A stretch of DNA of 64,000 bases from a virus. Position numbers and translations under genes: made by a program. Shown piece by piece: positions 1-12,300 of this stretch. Below the pieces are notes generated by a model. It was not told the DNA's origin and made no database searches. It saw only the letters and a program-made list of their open reading frames with translations. How positions within the stretch are numbered: position 1 is the stretch's first letter; each line of letters opens with the position of its first letter. The stretch spans positions 26,121 through 90,120 of the IMG/VR virus record IMGVR_UViG_3300034093_001057; one strand, 5' to 3'.

Positions 1-3000
1 GATTTATCAATGTGTTATTTGTTTCAGCACTAAAGAGTTGTGCATTCTGGATGCTATCAATGTTTACTATAGGCGCAGAATTTCTGTATATTGACCAGTC
101 TTTAATACCTGATTCATTTTCGTAAATAGTTACTTGACCGTCTACTGAGTCTGGTAAGAAGTTAGGTGTGCCTATCATTACTACATTGCTGTTGAAATCT
201 AAAGCAGTGCCATAAAGTGGATTGAAACCGTATACTATGTCTTTGCTGTTTACAGACTGTGCATAAACAAACTCACCGATATTAGTTAAGTTCTCGTTAT
301 AGTTTGAAATGTAATCAAACATATAAACTGCGCCGGCATTTGGTGCAGTATCTATAAACTGTGTAGCGTTGTTGTCAAAAATAGTATCGTTTGTAAAATC
401 TTCGTCATCAATAAAATCAAACGTAGTACCTTCATAACGAGTAGCTACTGGTGCGCTAATCACTACAGAATCATATTCGTTGAATTGAACTACTGATCCA
501 AACTGAGTAGGTCCAAATTCATGCGGGCAGTTAATAACTTGTGTGTTAGTATATATTTCAATACCTAGTTCAGTTAATGTAGTGGTATCAACCGCTGTTA
601 TTATTAGTTTCTGATTAACCTGAGTTAGATCAGTATTAATAACTTGAATCATTAGTTTATTATCTACAGTAGCCGCTGCTTGAATGTTAGTAATATTAGC
701 AGAATTAATAGCATTAGCTACAACTGTTGCGTTTCCTATTGGCACGTTAACAAAGTATCCGTTAATTAGTAAAGGACGAACAGCAGTAACATTACATTCG
801 TTTACTCCAGTTACTAAACCAAATTTTGCTCCAGCATTTGTAAATCTATAAACAGCACCTTCTTGGTTTTCGTCACTAATTTCAAAAGGAGATCCTATTA
901 ATATTTCAGAACCTGATTGAATAGTATCAAGTGAATAACCAAACTGAGTGCCTACTCTATTATTATAATTTGATGTAAAGGTCTGCGCGTAAGTAAACTT
1001 ACTATCGCTTACTGTGATAATATCACCTGCTGTCAATGTACCTGAGTAAACGAACGTACTACCTATCACACCATAGTTGTTATCTTGAACTATTACGCCG
1101 TTTCTAGATACGTATAATGGTGAGGTTTGCACGGTAGCAGTTACGTTAGAAACAGATCCTACGGTAGATATTGCCTCAGGAGTAATAGATGATCTTGAAG
1201 TTTTTATTGTTATATCAGATCCTGCAATACTTCTTATGTAGTAAACACTATTTCCTTGAATACCGGTACCAAGTAAACCAGTACCGCTAAAGATAATAGG
1301 ATCATTAACTGCTATTCCAGATACACTGTTTAATGTGATCAAGTTTCCTGTGGCATTAGTAGCACTTACTGTTCGTGATACTGTTATAGGTGTCCATGCT
1401 AATTGGAAAGTTTGTCCTATTGTATTAAACTGAACTTCAATATTTTGAACTGCTCTAGAAAATGCAAAAGCACTTCCCCAGTTAGCAATGTTGCCATCAT
1501 AGTCTTTATCAGGAGCGCCCACTACCATCACATCACCATAGTAGTTTGTAGTAATAGACTTGCTAAACTTATCAGTTGATGATACTAAGCTTAAAGCTAC
1601 TCCGTTGATTATTGTTGACGCTTTGTAAGTGATCTGAGTTGCTGCACCGGTGCCGGTACCTACTCCTGTTGCAACAAACGTGATACCTACTTTGCTTTCA
1701 ATCGCACCAATTAATGTAAAGTCAGTAGTACCTAAGTCAGTGATAACATAAGTTTGTCCGGAAACAAAATATCCTGCATTAAGCAATATGTTTTGTTTCT
1801 GATAAACATGTACCTTATCGTTTGCAATATCAGAAATATATAACCAATTTTGGTCTCCGGAAATAGCTAGTTCGCTACCCCAATCTGTTACTCCGCCGGG
1901 TGCAGCGATTGTTTGATAAAGAACAAAATCGTCTGACAACTGACTATCATTAATTACATATACATGAACTTCTGAAGCAGTAGTAGGTTCAGAAATTACA
2001 TAAGTGTTTCCTGCATAAACGATCTTAGAACCAAATGATGTTCCGCCGGTTAGTGTTTCTACGATAAAGTAATTGTTAGCAGAATCTTGAGCGTAACGAT
2101 AAACTTCGCCTGCACTAGCATCGCTTATTAAATACCCTGCTTGATCAGTGTACGCAACTGCGCTACCAAATGTAGTGCTGTTAGTTTTTGTTACTTCATT
2201 ATTATACTGATAGTTCAAACTCTTTCTATATACAGCCCAACTACCGTCAGTGCTTTCGTCTACCCATACAGTATTTTTTACAAACTCTGTATCCAGTAGC
2301 GGTAGGTTATTAATACTAGCAGGATTGCTTACTCTTTGTGATTGGAATGTTAAACCAATACCTTGACCAGTGCTTGCAATTTCAGTAGCTACCGGTAAGT
2401 TAATAATCACTTCATTCAAGTTAACTATGTTAGCTACTATGTAATATCCGTCTACGTTTGTTGCATAGTTTATAATAGACAGAGGTTGCAGTCTTACTAA
2501 ACCGTGAGGTTGAGCAAATGTTATTGTAGCAGTATTGTTTAGATTACTTCTTACTGCTATTACTCTACCAACAGATGTCCAAGCTAATACATCCCAGTTT
2601 CCTAGATAGTTAGCTAACCAAGCGTAGTCTCTTACATAAAAATCATTAATAAGTACAGGCTCATTATTTTTATCTCTTGCTACTGGTAACCCTGAATAGA
2701 AATAAGAAGACATTTTAACATCATCAAAGTTTACATATCCAGCATCAGGATATACTTGTGTTGGAGTAGAAGGATCAATAGTACTTAAAATATTAGGAGA
2801 GTCAATAGGTCTAGCATAATTGAACAAACTATATATAGGCACTTCTTGTTGAGAACCCGGAGTATAAACACCGTTAGTCAAGCTAACAATTGATGGATTA
2901 CCTGTTAGATATTGTTCGTTGATTTTAAAATCTACAAAGTTTTTGTTTAATAGTCCACCAAACTCACCGCTTTTAATAGCCCAGTTTTCATAGACTTCAT

Positions 3001-6000
3001 ATTCAATACCACCTTGCGGTAAGGTAGCTCCTCTAAATGCTTCTATCGCATTACGAGTACCTTTGTTTTTAATCAAGTTTTGATAAACGTTAATCTGAGT
3101 AATATCAGTTAAGTCTACTAATGCCATGTAGTCACGAGGTCTGTAACCTATCAGTGAGAATCCTAATAGGTCTGCATCGTTTTCTAAGTTAGCTTTGTTA
3201 GTGTCATAATATAACGCACTTTCATATGATCTAGTTGAAGAGTTAGGTAATAATCCTTTTTGAATTTGATCGTAATCGGTTTCTTTCCAATCTCTTTCAT
3301 TGAAAATATTGCTAGGCTCAATTACTTTTAATGCAGTCCAGTATTTGTTTTTATAAAGTACAATTGATCCTTTAGTGTACTTGACTGCTCTTGACCATTC
3401 TTTTATGTTGTCTTGATTTAATATAAATCCTGAAGCGGTAATAGTTCCGTTCCATTCAGCGGTTTTAGTTCCTCTTACATATATTCTGTTTTGTCTTAAC
3501 CCAGTAATTAAATTGTATATAGTATCATTAAACAATGTAGTATTATCAAATACCACAGCATGTTCAAAGTTACTTAAATTAAACTGTCCATAAGAAACAG
3601 TGTCACCTTGATTAAGTGCGGTAACACTAAACTCAGTACCGTTTCTAAACACGCTTAAGTCTTTTGCTTGTATTGGATACAAGTTTTGATTCAATACAAA
3701 ATTAGTATTTTGTACAGTAAGCGGTTGAACAATTGAACTTTCTTTGTCAATTTTCAATGTTTGAGCAGATGGATTTAATAAAAGAATACTTCCTACTTCC
3801 CAGCCAGTTTGTGACCAGTATAAGAATTCACTGATCATTTGATCCCAGTTAACTTCTATTCCACCTAAGACATCGTTGAATATCATACCTTGTGAAGTTA
3901 GATATGCACCGTAACTAGACAAGAACTGTGCTACTTCTTGTTCGCTATAAAACTTAGCACCATAAGGAATTAATAATTCGTTAGCAGTATAATCAACTGC
4001 AACTTTTACCTGAGCATCTTCAACTTGAATGTTATTGTATTTACCATTGTTTACTGGCTTCAATACTTTAAAGTATGCATTAGTTTGTGAATTACCAAAT
4101 ACAGTATAACCATCCTGTGTTATTTGTATTACAACTCCTGAGTATACAATTCTATCAAACGGTTGATTATCATAAAGAAGCAATGAATAACTTTCGTCTG
4201 GAATTAACAATGATGCGTTTCTACTGTTTGGAGTTCCTTTTTCTACATAGAACTTTAGCAAGTTTTTATCGCTATACCCAGCCAAACGATAAATTAATCT
4301 TACATCAAGGTTATCAAGTAAGTTAGTAATATTTTCAGTAGCATTTATTCCTATTTGCTTTTCGTAATCAACTATCCAGTTAATATAACTTGTTTTTGCA
4401 GTACCTGAACCATAGATTTCAACATCACTTATTACTAAATGACTTCTGTTGTTTACCAAGTATTGATTAAACTCTAAGTTATATTTGTAGTTGTCTACAT
4501 CTACTCCCAAGTTAAAGAAGTTAGCAGGTTTCATTAATGCAAATATTCTCATCAGATCAAAAGGATATGCTGAGCTTCTACGATAGCTTAATTCAACCGG
4601 GGCATCATCACCCACTTTCCAATCTCTTTGGAATGTATTAGGGTTGTAGTTTCCTACTATTGCAACAAACGGAGAAACTAAATTACCTGCACTGTCTACT
4701 GGAATGATATTAGTTAAGCCAGGACGAGCAACTGTTTCAACTGTAATAGGTACTCCGTCATTCCAAATTACACCCTGTTCTAAATCATTCCAAAGAATTA
4801 AGTTATCACTAGTATAAGGCGCAGGACCATATCTTTCTGTCCACCAAGTTGGTTGATCAGTAAAACCTAACATTTCCCATGGCGTAGCATTAGGGGTTGT
4901 AGTATCATAAAAGTATTGATACACACCTCTCCAATAACCTTGCTCAATCGGTGTATTAGTTAATTTGTTAGCTGCATTGGTGTAATTGTAAGTAAATTCA
5001 TTTACTTTAGAAAAAACCTGAGTTTTGTAATTTAATCTGTTTTGCCCTACCCAGTTTAAGAAACTTTCACTATACATTTGCAAGAATTCGCTATATGTAT
5101 AGTCGGTATCTCTAAAGAATCCCGGTAGCACTTCATATGTTTGAATAGGTACAGTGCTGCTTAATTTTAAGTTGTTATAAATTCTTGTTTCAAATTCTAA
5201 TAAGCCCTGATCTCTAAAGTCTTCTAGAACACCCAAATTAGTGTTATAAGATCCGTATAACTTATTATAAGAACCATCGTGTCCTTTAATAAAATATGTT
5301 GGTTGAGTATAAGCAGTGTCTAACACTACTTGAGGAGTATAAGCAGGATATAAACCTAATTTTGTTGGTGTGTTAGGAACATAACTACCATAAGTTTGAT
5401 TATATTCTTTAATAGTAATCTTGTCACCCGCAATCAAGTCTAACGTAACAGTTAGTGACGGGGCATCTTGACTTATAACATAGTCTTGATTAATAATCAA
5501 TTGTTTCTGTATAGTTACACCGCTTATTATTCTTGACAAATAAACAATAACACCATTATAGTTAGCAGTAGCAAAGTTATATGTTGTAGTTAAGGGATAA
5601 ATGCTTGTATCTAAATTGTTTGCAAAAGTATAAGTGTTGCTTCTTAATGGTGACTTAGCAGGTAACATGTCGCTCCAAAAGAACGCTTGTGACTCACTTT
5701 TAGCCGCAGTAATAATATCAATAGCTTGATCTAGTATTTCTGAAGGCGTGTATCGTTGTACATATTCTGCATTATTAATAGTATCTACTAATAGATTTTT
5801 AAACTTAGTGTATTCGTTGCTATTAAATTGTAACGCATCAAACAAGTTGTGATTTGTTTTACGCAAGAATGTGCCGGGTAATACTAAAGAAGCACTATTT
5901 TGAATTATGTTAGTTCCATATGGAACTAAGTTACCTAAGTCTCTATAATTGTTTGATCCAAATACTTGACCTAACATACCGGGAGCATTTACATAAATGT

Positions 6001-9000
6001 CTCTGTATTGTAATCTAATATCACCAACGTTAACTGTTTCTAAGTCTTGGTTAAATGGATTGTTACTTAAGTTAACAGGTATTGTATAATATGCTTGATT
6101 ACTAACTTGGTTACTTAATATTAAAACTTCAATTGGTGTATCACTATCCAATTCAGAAACGTCTAATAATTCAATGATCGTAGAATTTGCAGTAATAGTG
6201 TATGAATATTCACTTACGCACTGGCAAGCATTGTTTATGTACACCTGTACACTAGTCCAAGAATCTTGACCTTCTACTTCAGATATAGCAGCAATGTCGC
6301 ATACAAATGTTGTACTAGGATTATCCTTTAGATATGTAAATTGAAATACTTGATACTGCGCACTAGGTGCTACCGCGGTTTGCCAACCTAATTCTCTAGT
6401 ATATTCAGTTCTGTCATCATAATTAAACACATAACCTGTGTTAACTTTTTGAGTTATAGGAGTAGTTCCAGTAACATAATCAAATGTATCAGTGTTTAAC
6501 GAAACATCAAAACTAATATCACCTACATTATCAATAGCACTGTATCTTATAGGAAATCCTAAAATAGGATCATCGGTTCCAGAGCCTATGCCATAAGAAA
6601 ATAATGTACAGCCGGCAAAAGAAGTACCTTGATAAATTGTTGGATCGCTAAAACTTATACCGTTTTCATCAAATACATCAAATAACGGTGCTTGATTTAC
6701 AGTAACTTTTTCTTGTGCTGTGATCCAATTATCGTTACTAAAATAATAAGTATTACCTTGATTATTATATCCTCTAGTAATAACTGCTTGATCATTTTCT
6801 TCACACAAACCATCCTGAGCTTCAGTTAATGTAATAACCGGTACTGATGATGGGGATAATTGAGAAAGTGCAACAACATATATTTTATTGCGTACATTCA
6901 CATCCGTGTCTGCTGCAAATATAATTCTTGCTCCAGAGAATATAGAGTAATTATTAACTGTAGTGTCTGTTGCAATAACGGCTACACTAGTAGCTGAGCC
7001 AACAGATTGTGATACGGCCCAAGACACTGTTAATACAGTGTTATTACCTGCTATGGTTATATTTGTAATTTGTGTGTTGTTAGGTAAAATATCTAAGTAA
7101 TCACTAATATACTGCCCAACTTGGAACGTTCCTACAATATCAGCAGTAGGAATAGTAATAGTAGTTGATGTTCCTACAACAGATGCTATAGATACTGTAT
7201 TTTCTGTATATACTTCTACATCAGGAAAATAATTGTTTAATCCTGCAATTTGCGATAGTGCATCAGTTGTTCTTTGATCAATGAAATCTACTGCATCTTT
7301 GCCACGAGTACCTGAGTTGAATAATCCTAAATTAGGATAAAATTCAATAATAGGTCTTCTTGCTTTATTTTCTGCTTTAGCGAATTCAGTAACTATTGAT
7401 GGATTATTATTATAAATCGCAGTTTGATTAATTACTTGCGAATGAAACCATCTGTTGCTTCTAGACCAAGCATTTTTGTTTATTGCGTTTCTAGCAATAG
7501 TAATATAATCTAAATCTGTTGGTATAAACAAATCACTATCAAAGTTTGATAAATCAAACGGAGTAGTATCAAACGGGACAAAGGTACTTGTAGTAAAATC
7601 TTCAGGTGATACTAATGTTTCAACTGAAATTAGTTCTATTGCCGAACCTACACCTTCTACGTAATATTGTCCGGATAAGTATCTTGACGGGATAACGTCA
7701 CCGTCAAATTCTACTTTTAGTCCATTAGTAAACACAACACCATTTGTTGAAGTGTAATTCTTTTTACCTAAAATATCAGTTTCTACATTTATAGTATTCG
7801 TGGTATTATTTTCAATTATTCTAATAATACCTACTTTGTTTGCAGAAGTACCATCTTGATAGTAAAGCTGATCAAGCGGTGCAGTAATATAAGGTACTAA
7901 AGAAACAACACCTAGCGTATTTCTATAAAATTGTCTGTCAATCCAAGTTGAGCCGTACGTAGCTGTTATTTTTTGTTCAGTTGGTATTAAACCGTCTGGT
8001 ATTAATCTTATAATTGGATTTGTAGGATCTGAGGGATCTACTACATAAGTAATTCTGTAAAAGTTTTCACTAACTGTTGTATAGAACCCTTCTTCATACA
8101 ATCCTTGATTTGCGTTAGCGGTCATTGTTCCGCTATCAGTAGTAAGCGGAAAAGTTGCTCCACCTAATGTATCAGAAATAGTAAATTCCGTAGAACTGTC
8201 TACACTTTTAATATAATAAATTGTACCTGCTGTTACTCCACCAAATACTGGATTGTTAAATGTAATAGTATTGTTAACTACTAGCTGACTAGTATTTCCA
8301 GTTGATAAAGTAAATCTATCAGTTGATGAATTAGAACTTCCTATTGTAACTACTAAAGGAGCTACTAATGCATTATCATTCGTATCAAATGAAGTTTCAT
8401 CGTAGTATGCAGAAATATAACCAATCTCATTAACTACACCTGTGTCATAAAACATAACACGTAAGTTGTTCAATGAAGTAATACTATCAATTGACCCTAA
8501 TGCTGACAACGGAGCACCGTTGACATCTTCAAATGGTAGTGTGCTTATCACATCAACTAAGTTGTTACCGGGGAATATAAACTCATCTTGTGCATCTTTA
8601 CTAGGTACTGTAAAAGTAACTACACCCTGAGTAGCTCCGTTATTACTAACACCATATACATCTCGTACCGGCAAATTAGGTTGAGTAGGACTGAATCCTG
8701 ATACACCGGGTTCTCCTTGTATCCAAAACTGTGATGGCTGATTTACTGTAAATCTATACGAACCACCTCTTAATAAAGTGATAGTAGGATTGGTACTGCC
8801 AGCAGAAGCTCCCAGTTCTCTTATATTATAACCATTAGCTAAATCAGTAACTATATAATCATTGGTTGAATAGACTAGTGCAGAAGACACAGTTACTGCG
8901 GGAGGACCAGTAGGTATCCAGTAATATTGATTGTAATTTACTATTTTGTCAAAATCAGTAAATGAATCCCATGAATAAATCTGACTTTCAAACAGTCTTG

Positions 9001-9322
9001 AATTATTATTAGTAATTCCTCCCTGCAATTCTAGTGCATCTAAAATACCGGGATAGCTAATAAAATCTTGAGCAGTTGACTGATTAGTTTTTGTAAATAC
9101 AACACCGGGATCTAGTTGATAGTCTGTTCTTGTTTTATTTGGTTCTGTTACATAATAATCATTAGCATTAACACCATAACCTACTTTACTACCAATATAT
9201 CCTTGTATCTTTTTTGTGATAGGAGGATTTACTAGCTGGTCTAGTGTTGCTGACAAAAACTCAGTGTTGGTTTTTGTTTGAAAAATTTCGGGAAGAAAAT
9301 TAAGAGTTCTTATTCTTGTCAT
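1..9322 (-). CDS. Giant virion structural protein with FG-GAP/beta-propeller-like repeats (3' end outside window)
   Basis: An open frame starts at ATG 9322-9320 (MTRIRTLNFLPEIFQ) and is still open at base 2, so more than 3,100 residues are visible and the C-terminus lies outside the window. I read the frame directly at 1-720 and at several lines spread over the rest and found no stop; not every codon was checked. The start has the look of the large structural protein that follows gp6 in marine T4-like phages. In the left third, segments such as YYGDVMVVGAPDKDYDG, WGSELAISGDQNWLYISD and SFGSKIVYAGNTYVISEP recur; these are FG-GAP/integrin-type beta-propeller blades. It begins 10 bases after the gp6 stop and is presumably co-transcribed with it. 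Likely role: baseplate-peripheral or fibre-attachment component. The structural role is an inference from family resemblance and position. Confidence 0.75.
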   Translation of the reverse strand, partial: MTRIRTLNFLPEIFQTKTNTEFLSATLDQLVNPPITKKIQGYIGSKVGYGVNANDYYVTEPNKTRTDYQLDPGVVFTKTNQSTAQDFISYPGILDALELQGGITNNNSRLFESQIYSWDSFTDFDKIVNYNQYYWIPTGPPAVTVSSALVYSTNDYIVTDLANGYNIRELGASAGSTNPTITLLRGGSYRFTVNQPSQFWIQGEPGVSGFSPTQPNLPVRDVYGVSNNGATQGVVTFTVPSKDAQDEFIFPGNNLVDVISTLPFEDVNGAPLSALGSIDSITSLNNLRVMFYDTGVVNEIGYISAYYDETSFDTNDNALVAPLVVTIGSSNSSTDRFTLSTGNTSQLVVNNTITFNNPVFGGVTAGTIYYIKSVDSSTEFTISDTLGGATFPLTTDSGTMTANANQGLYEEGFYTTVSENFYRITYVVDPSDPTNPIIRLIPDGLIPTEQKITATYGSTWIDRQFYRNTLGVVSLVPYITAPLDQLYYQDGTSANKVGIIRIIENNTTNTINVETDILGKKNYTSTNGVVFTNGLKVEFDGDVIPSRYLSGQYYVEGVGSAIELISVETLVSPEDFTTSTFVPFDTTPFDLSNFDSDLFIPTDLDYITIARNAINKNAWSRSNRWFHSQVINQTAIYNNNPSIVTEFAKAENKARRPIIEFYPNLGLFNSGTRGKDAVDFIDQRTTDALSQIAGLNNYFPDVEVYTENTVSIASVVGTSTTITIPTADIVGTFQVGQYISDYLDILPNNTQITNITIAGNNTVLTVSWAVSQSVGSATSVAVIATDTTVNNYSIFSGARIIFAADTDVNVRNKIYVVALSQLSPSSVPVITLTEAQDGLCEENDQAVITRGYNNQGNTYYFSNDNWITAQEKVTVNQAPLFDVFDENGISFSDPTIYQGTSFAGCTLFSYGIGSGTDDPILGFPIRYSAIDNVGDISFDVSLNTDTFDYVTGTTPITQKVNTGYVFNYDDRTEYTRELGWQTAVAPSAQYQVFQFTYLKDNPSTTFVCDIAAISEVEGQDSWTSVQVYINNACQCVSEYSYTITANSTIIELLDVSELDSDTPIEVLILSNQVSNQAYYTIPVNLSNNPFNQDLETVNVGDIRLQYRDIYVNAPGMLGQVFGSNNYRDLGNLVPYGTNIIQNSASLVLPGTFLRKTNHNLFDALQFNSNEYTKFKNLLVDTINNAEYVQRYTPSEILDQAIDIITAAKSESQAFFWSDMLPAKSPLRSNTYTFANNLDTSIYPLTTTYNFATANYNGVIVYLSRIISGVTIQKQLIINQDYVISQDAPSLTVTLDLIAGDKITIKEYNQTYGSYVPNTPTKLGLYPAYTPQVVLDTAYTQPTYFIKGHDGSYNKLYGSYNTNLGVLEDFRDQGLLEFETRIYNNLKLSSTVPIQTYEVLPGFFRDTDYTYSEFLQMYSESFLNWVGQNRLNYKTQVFSKVNEFTYNYTNAANKLTNTPIEQGYWRGVYQYFYDTTTPNATPWEMLGFTDQPTWWTERYGPAPYTSDNLILWNDLEQGVIWNDGVPITVETVARPGLTNIIPVDSAGNLVSPFVAIVGNYNPNTFQRDWKVGDDAPVELSYRRSSAYPFDLMRIFALMKPANFFNLGVDVDNYKYNLEFNQYLVNNRSHLVISDVEIYGSGTAKTSYINWIVDYEKQIGINATENITNLLDNLDVRLIYRLAGYSDKNLLKFYVEKGTPNSRNASLLIPDESYSLLLYDNQPFDRIVYSGVVIQITQDGYTVFGNSQTNAYFKVLKPVNNGKYNNIQVEDAQVKVAVDYTANELLIPYGAKFYSEQEVAQFLSSYGAYLTSQGMIFNDVLGGIEVNWDQMISEFLYWSQTGWEVGSILLLNPSAQTLKIDKESSIVQPLTVQNTNFVLNQNLYPIQAKDLSVFRNGTEFSVTALNQGDTVSYGQFNLSNFEHAVVFDNTTLFNDTIYNLITGLRQNRIYVRGTKTAEWNGTITASGFILNQDNIKEWSRAVKYTKGSIVLYKNKYWTALKVIEPSNIFNERDWKETDYDQIQKGLLPNSSTRSYESALYYDTNKANLENDADLLGFSLIGYRPRDYMALVDLTDITQINVYQNLIKNKGTRNAIEAFRGATLPQGGIEYEVYENWAIKSGEFGGLLNKNFVDFKINEQYLTGNPSIVSLTNGVYTPGSQQEVPIYSLFNYARPIDSPNILSTIDPSTPTQVYPDAGYVNFDDVKMSSYFYSGLPVARDKNNEPVLINDFYVRDYAWLANYLGNWDVLAWTSVGRVIAVRSNLNNTATITFAQPHGLVRLQPLSIINYATNVDGYYIVANIVNLNEVIINLPVATEIASTGQGIGLTFQSQRVSNPASINNLPLLDTEFVKNTVWVDESTDGSWAVYRKSLNYQYNNEVTKTNSTTFGSAVAYTDQAGYLISDASAGEVYRYAQDSANNYFIVETLTGGTSFGSKIVYAGNTYVISEPTTASEVHVYVINDSQLSDDFVLYQTIAAPGGVTDWGSELAISGDQNWLYISDIANDKVHVYQKQNILLNAGYFVSGQTYVITDLGTTDFTLIGAIESKVGITFVATGVGTGTGAATQITYKASTIINGVALSLVSSTDKFSKSITTNYYGDVMVVGAPDKDYDGNIANWGSAFAFSRAVQNIEVQFNTIGQTFQLAWTPITVSRTVSATNATGNLITLNSVSGIAVNDPIIFSGTGLLGTGIQGNSVYYIRSIAGSDITIKTSRSSITPEAISTVGSVSNVTATVQTSPLYVSRNGVIVQDNNYGVIGSTFVYSGTLTAGDIITVSDSKFTYAQTFTSNYNNRVGTQFGYSLDTIQSGSEILIGSPFEISDENQEGAVYRFTNAGAKFGLVTGVNECNVTAVRPLLINGYFVNVPIGNATVVANAINSANITNIQAAATVDNKLMIQVINTDLTQVNQKLIITAVDTTTLTELGIEIYTNTQVINCPHEFGPTQFGSVVQFNEYDSVVISAPVATRYEGTTFDFIDDEDFTNDTIFDNNATQFIDTAPNAGAVYMFDYISNYNENLTNIGEFVYAQSVNSKDIVYGFNPLYGTALDFNSNVVMIGTPNFLPDSVDGQVTIYENESGIKDWSIYRNSAPIVNIDSIQNAQLFSAETNNTLIN

Positions 9323-9331
9323 TTTTAATGA

Positions 9332-12300
9332 TTACCTACCAATTTGTAACTCAGCGGGAGTTAATGCCGCTACTACCAATACATCATTTGCTACTGCCCC
9401 ATTTGCAAAAATCTCATAAGGCATGCACTTTATTTCGTATAAATCACCAAAACGCTTGCTAGGATCATTTGGTACTAATACAGCAGAACTTATTAATTCT
9501 CCGCATTCAGCATGTAGATATGCACTTAGTTCTGAGAAAAAGAACGTATCTCCAAAATTCCAATTGTTAATATTAAAATACTCATTCATTGCTGTTAATA
9601 CTGCACTTCTGATTTCACTATCACTAGCATTAGTTTTACTTTGTTTAATTACCTTTATTGTGGCTCTTAGCGCAGGTTCTGCTTTAGGACCAAATAACGG
9701 TTTGAATACAACACTATTTAACACCACAGAATCCGACAACATTTTGAAATTCTGAACTTGTGAGTACTCTTGATTTAGTTGATTGATCGTTGGCATATCT
9801 GGCATAGGTATTGTGTTAGTTGAATCTTGAATCCAATTTTGATACGCAGTATAATAAGATTGCGTAACTACATAAAGATCAATAATATTAGTAGTAGCTG
9901 GATCTATTCTAGTAGTATTATTAGAATTATGTCTGTATTGAAAAGACAATCCTTGTCTACCCGGTTTTACTGAGTATTCAAGTTGTTCTACTAATACATA
10001 TGAAGGTATAGTTACCGTTTGATCTTGTACTGATTTGTAAAACTTATTCTCTGTATATGCATAAAATAATTGTCCTAGAGGATAATCATATTTTACAACT
10101 TCTACTTGAGTTTTAGTAGCAAATTGATACACAACGTCAGTAGAAGGAACAATAACTTCTCTTGATAAATTAATAGCATCTTGAATTAATCTAAAGAAAA
10201 CATATATTCCTATATTTGAACCCGTATTATCGTAACCAGTAATTTGCTGAAAGAAATCTGGATTTAAGATTAACTGACTGTTATTAACATCAGTAGCCGC
10301 AATTTCAACTTGGAAATCATCTACATAACCGTCGGATTGAACAGTTTGTCCTAAAATATTAACTTTTACATCTTTACCTAAACTTTGTGAAGAATTAGGC
10401 TGAGAATTTACTTGTAAAACATTAATAAAGTCTTGAATAATTTTTCCAGTAAACGGATCGTATACTAACTCATCTCGTGCAAACGTAAATCTAGTATCCG
10501 CAACACTACCAAAGTAATAAGTTAATGACTTAAGTGTAACAGTATATCTACCTGATCCCATACTTTGAAATTTAACAAAATAATTCTCGTCGGTTATAGG
10601 TCTAATAGTCCATCTTTCTTGATTTATAGTAAGGGCGTTATTGAATACTAATGTAAAATTCTGTTCAAGTTCCATACGAACTACACACTCATTAATTAAA
10701 GTAGCAGATAATGAGTTGTCAAAAACAGGTATAACGCTAACTAATATTGATCCTGAAGGAACATATCCGTTTAGTGTTACGGGTCCTGTTCCATTAGCGA
10801 AACCACCTTCGCCGTTATTACTACCGTCTCCTATAACGTTTAATACAGTAGTCCAAATAAAATATTGTTCAGAATTTGCGGGGATCCCTGCTACCAATCT
10901 ATTGTTGGCATCATAGTAAAATCCTGACGGTGCACGAAATCTTAAAATTGATCCAGTAGTAACATACTTTGCATTAGTAGTAGTAAAGGTTCCCAACGAA
11001 GCGGGAGTATTATTACTACCAGATATGTTATAAAAATATCCTGATTCACTAGAAGCATCTACTGAACTAGTTTGCCAATATACCCAAGTGTTGTTAGGAG
11101 CTACTTGTGTATTTGTAATAGTATATCTAGGATAATTCTGAATGTAATACTGATTAGCTTTATTTTCTGCAAGAACAGACGCAAGTGTATTATTAAAGAA
11201 TGCAATAATATCACTTATGTTATCTATAGTAAGTTCTAAAAATCCGTCAGTATCGTTTTGATAAAGAGCACCATCTGAACCAAACGAATTAGTACTTGAA
11301 TATTTTCCTGTTGGGTCTAATAAGTCAAAGTTTTTAGAAATACCCACTGAACTACGATTAATTGCTTTACTTTTTATAATAGAACTATAAAGAGTATAAG
11401 GGAAGTTGTTGTAGTCTTCACCGTTTACCATTCTGTTTTGCGTGTAATAACGAGTAGGTGCTCGTTGTTTAATTTCTGATAAAGGCTCTCTAACTTGCGC
11501 GTTAGATACAGCAAGTGGTAACTCTAATCCCAATGTTAGTGTTTCATTTCTTCCTTGACGATTCACATAAGTAAACGCTACCGTAATGCCTTGCATTTCT
11601 GACGGGTCAATTACATATGTTTGAGCGTTACTAGAACGTACATATGCTCTAAATAATCCTACCGGTACTTCAGAAAATACGCCATCACCGAAAATATAAG
11701 TAACTTGATCGTTAAATCTAGAATTTACTGAAAATATTTTTTTGTCAGAAAACTCTGTTTGTAGGTATGCGTCTGCATAAACGTTGTCAACTTTTCTCCA
11801 AAGTGTTCTATCACCATTGTTATTGTTTAACTGATATAACCACGTGTCTGTATTATTAACACCTTGAATACTACCTATATCTACTGTTTGATTTGATATT
11901 TGTTGTTCTAAATTAAAATCAAAGTTTTGTAGTGTCCCTTGTTTGAAGTAGAAAAAGAATCCAGTTTCAGGACTACCGTATCCCAACTTGTCATTACGAT
12001 ATAAAATGTTAAATCTACTACTAGGGTCAGGTGGAATTTCGTATATATAATCTTCACCTAAACTAGTTACAGATACTAACTCAAAACTCATGTTCTGTCC
12101 ATCTACTGAAGAAGTAAACGGAGCAATGGGCAAACTATTATCAGGAATTTTTATTGAATATTCGTTTGTTGTTACATTCACTATGTCAGTAGAATTACCC
12201 GGTCTACCTATGCGTTGAGTATCAACTAGAGTAGCATTGATAATAGTGTTGAATTGTTCTAACCAATTTGGATTTGCTGGGTCATTCCAAAGTATAGGTA

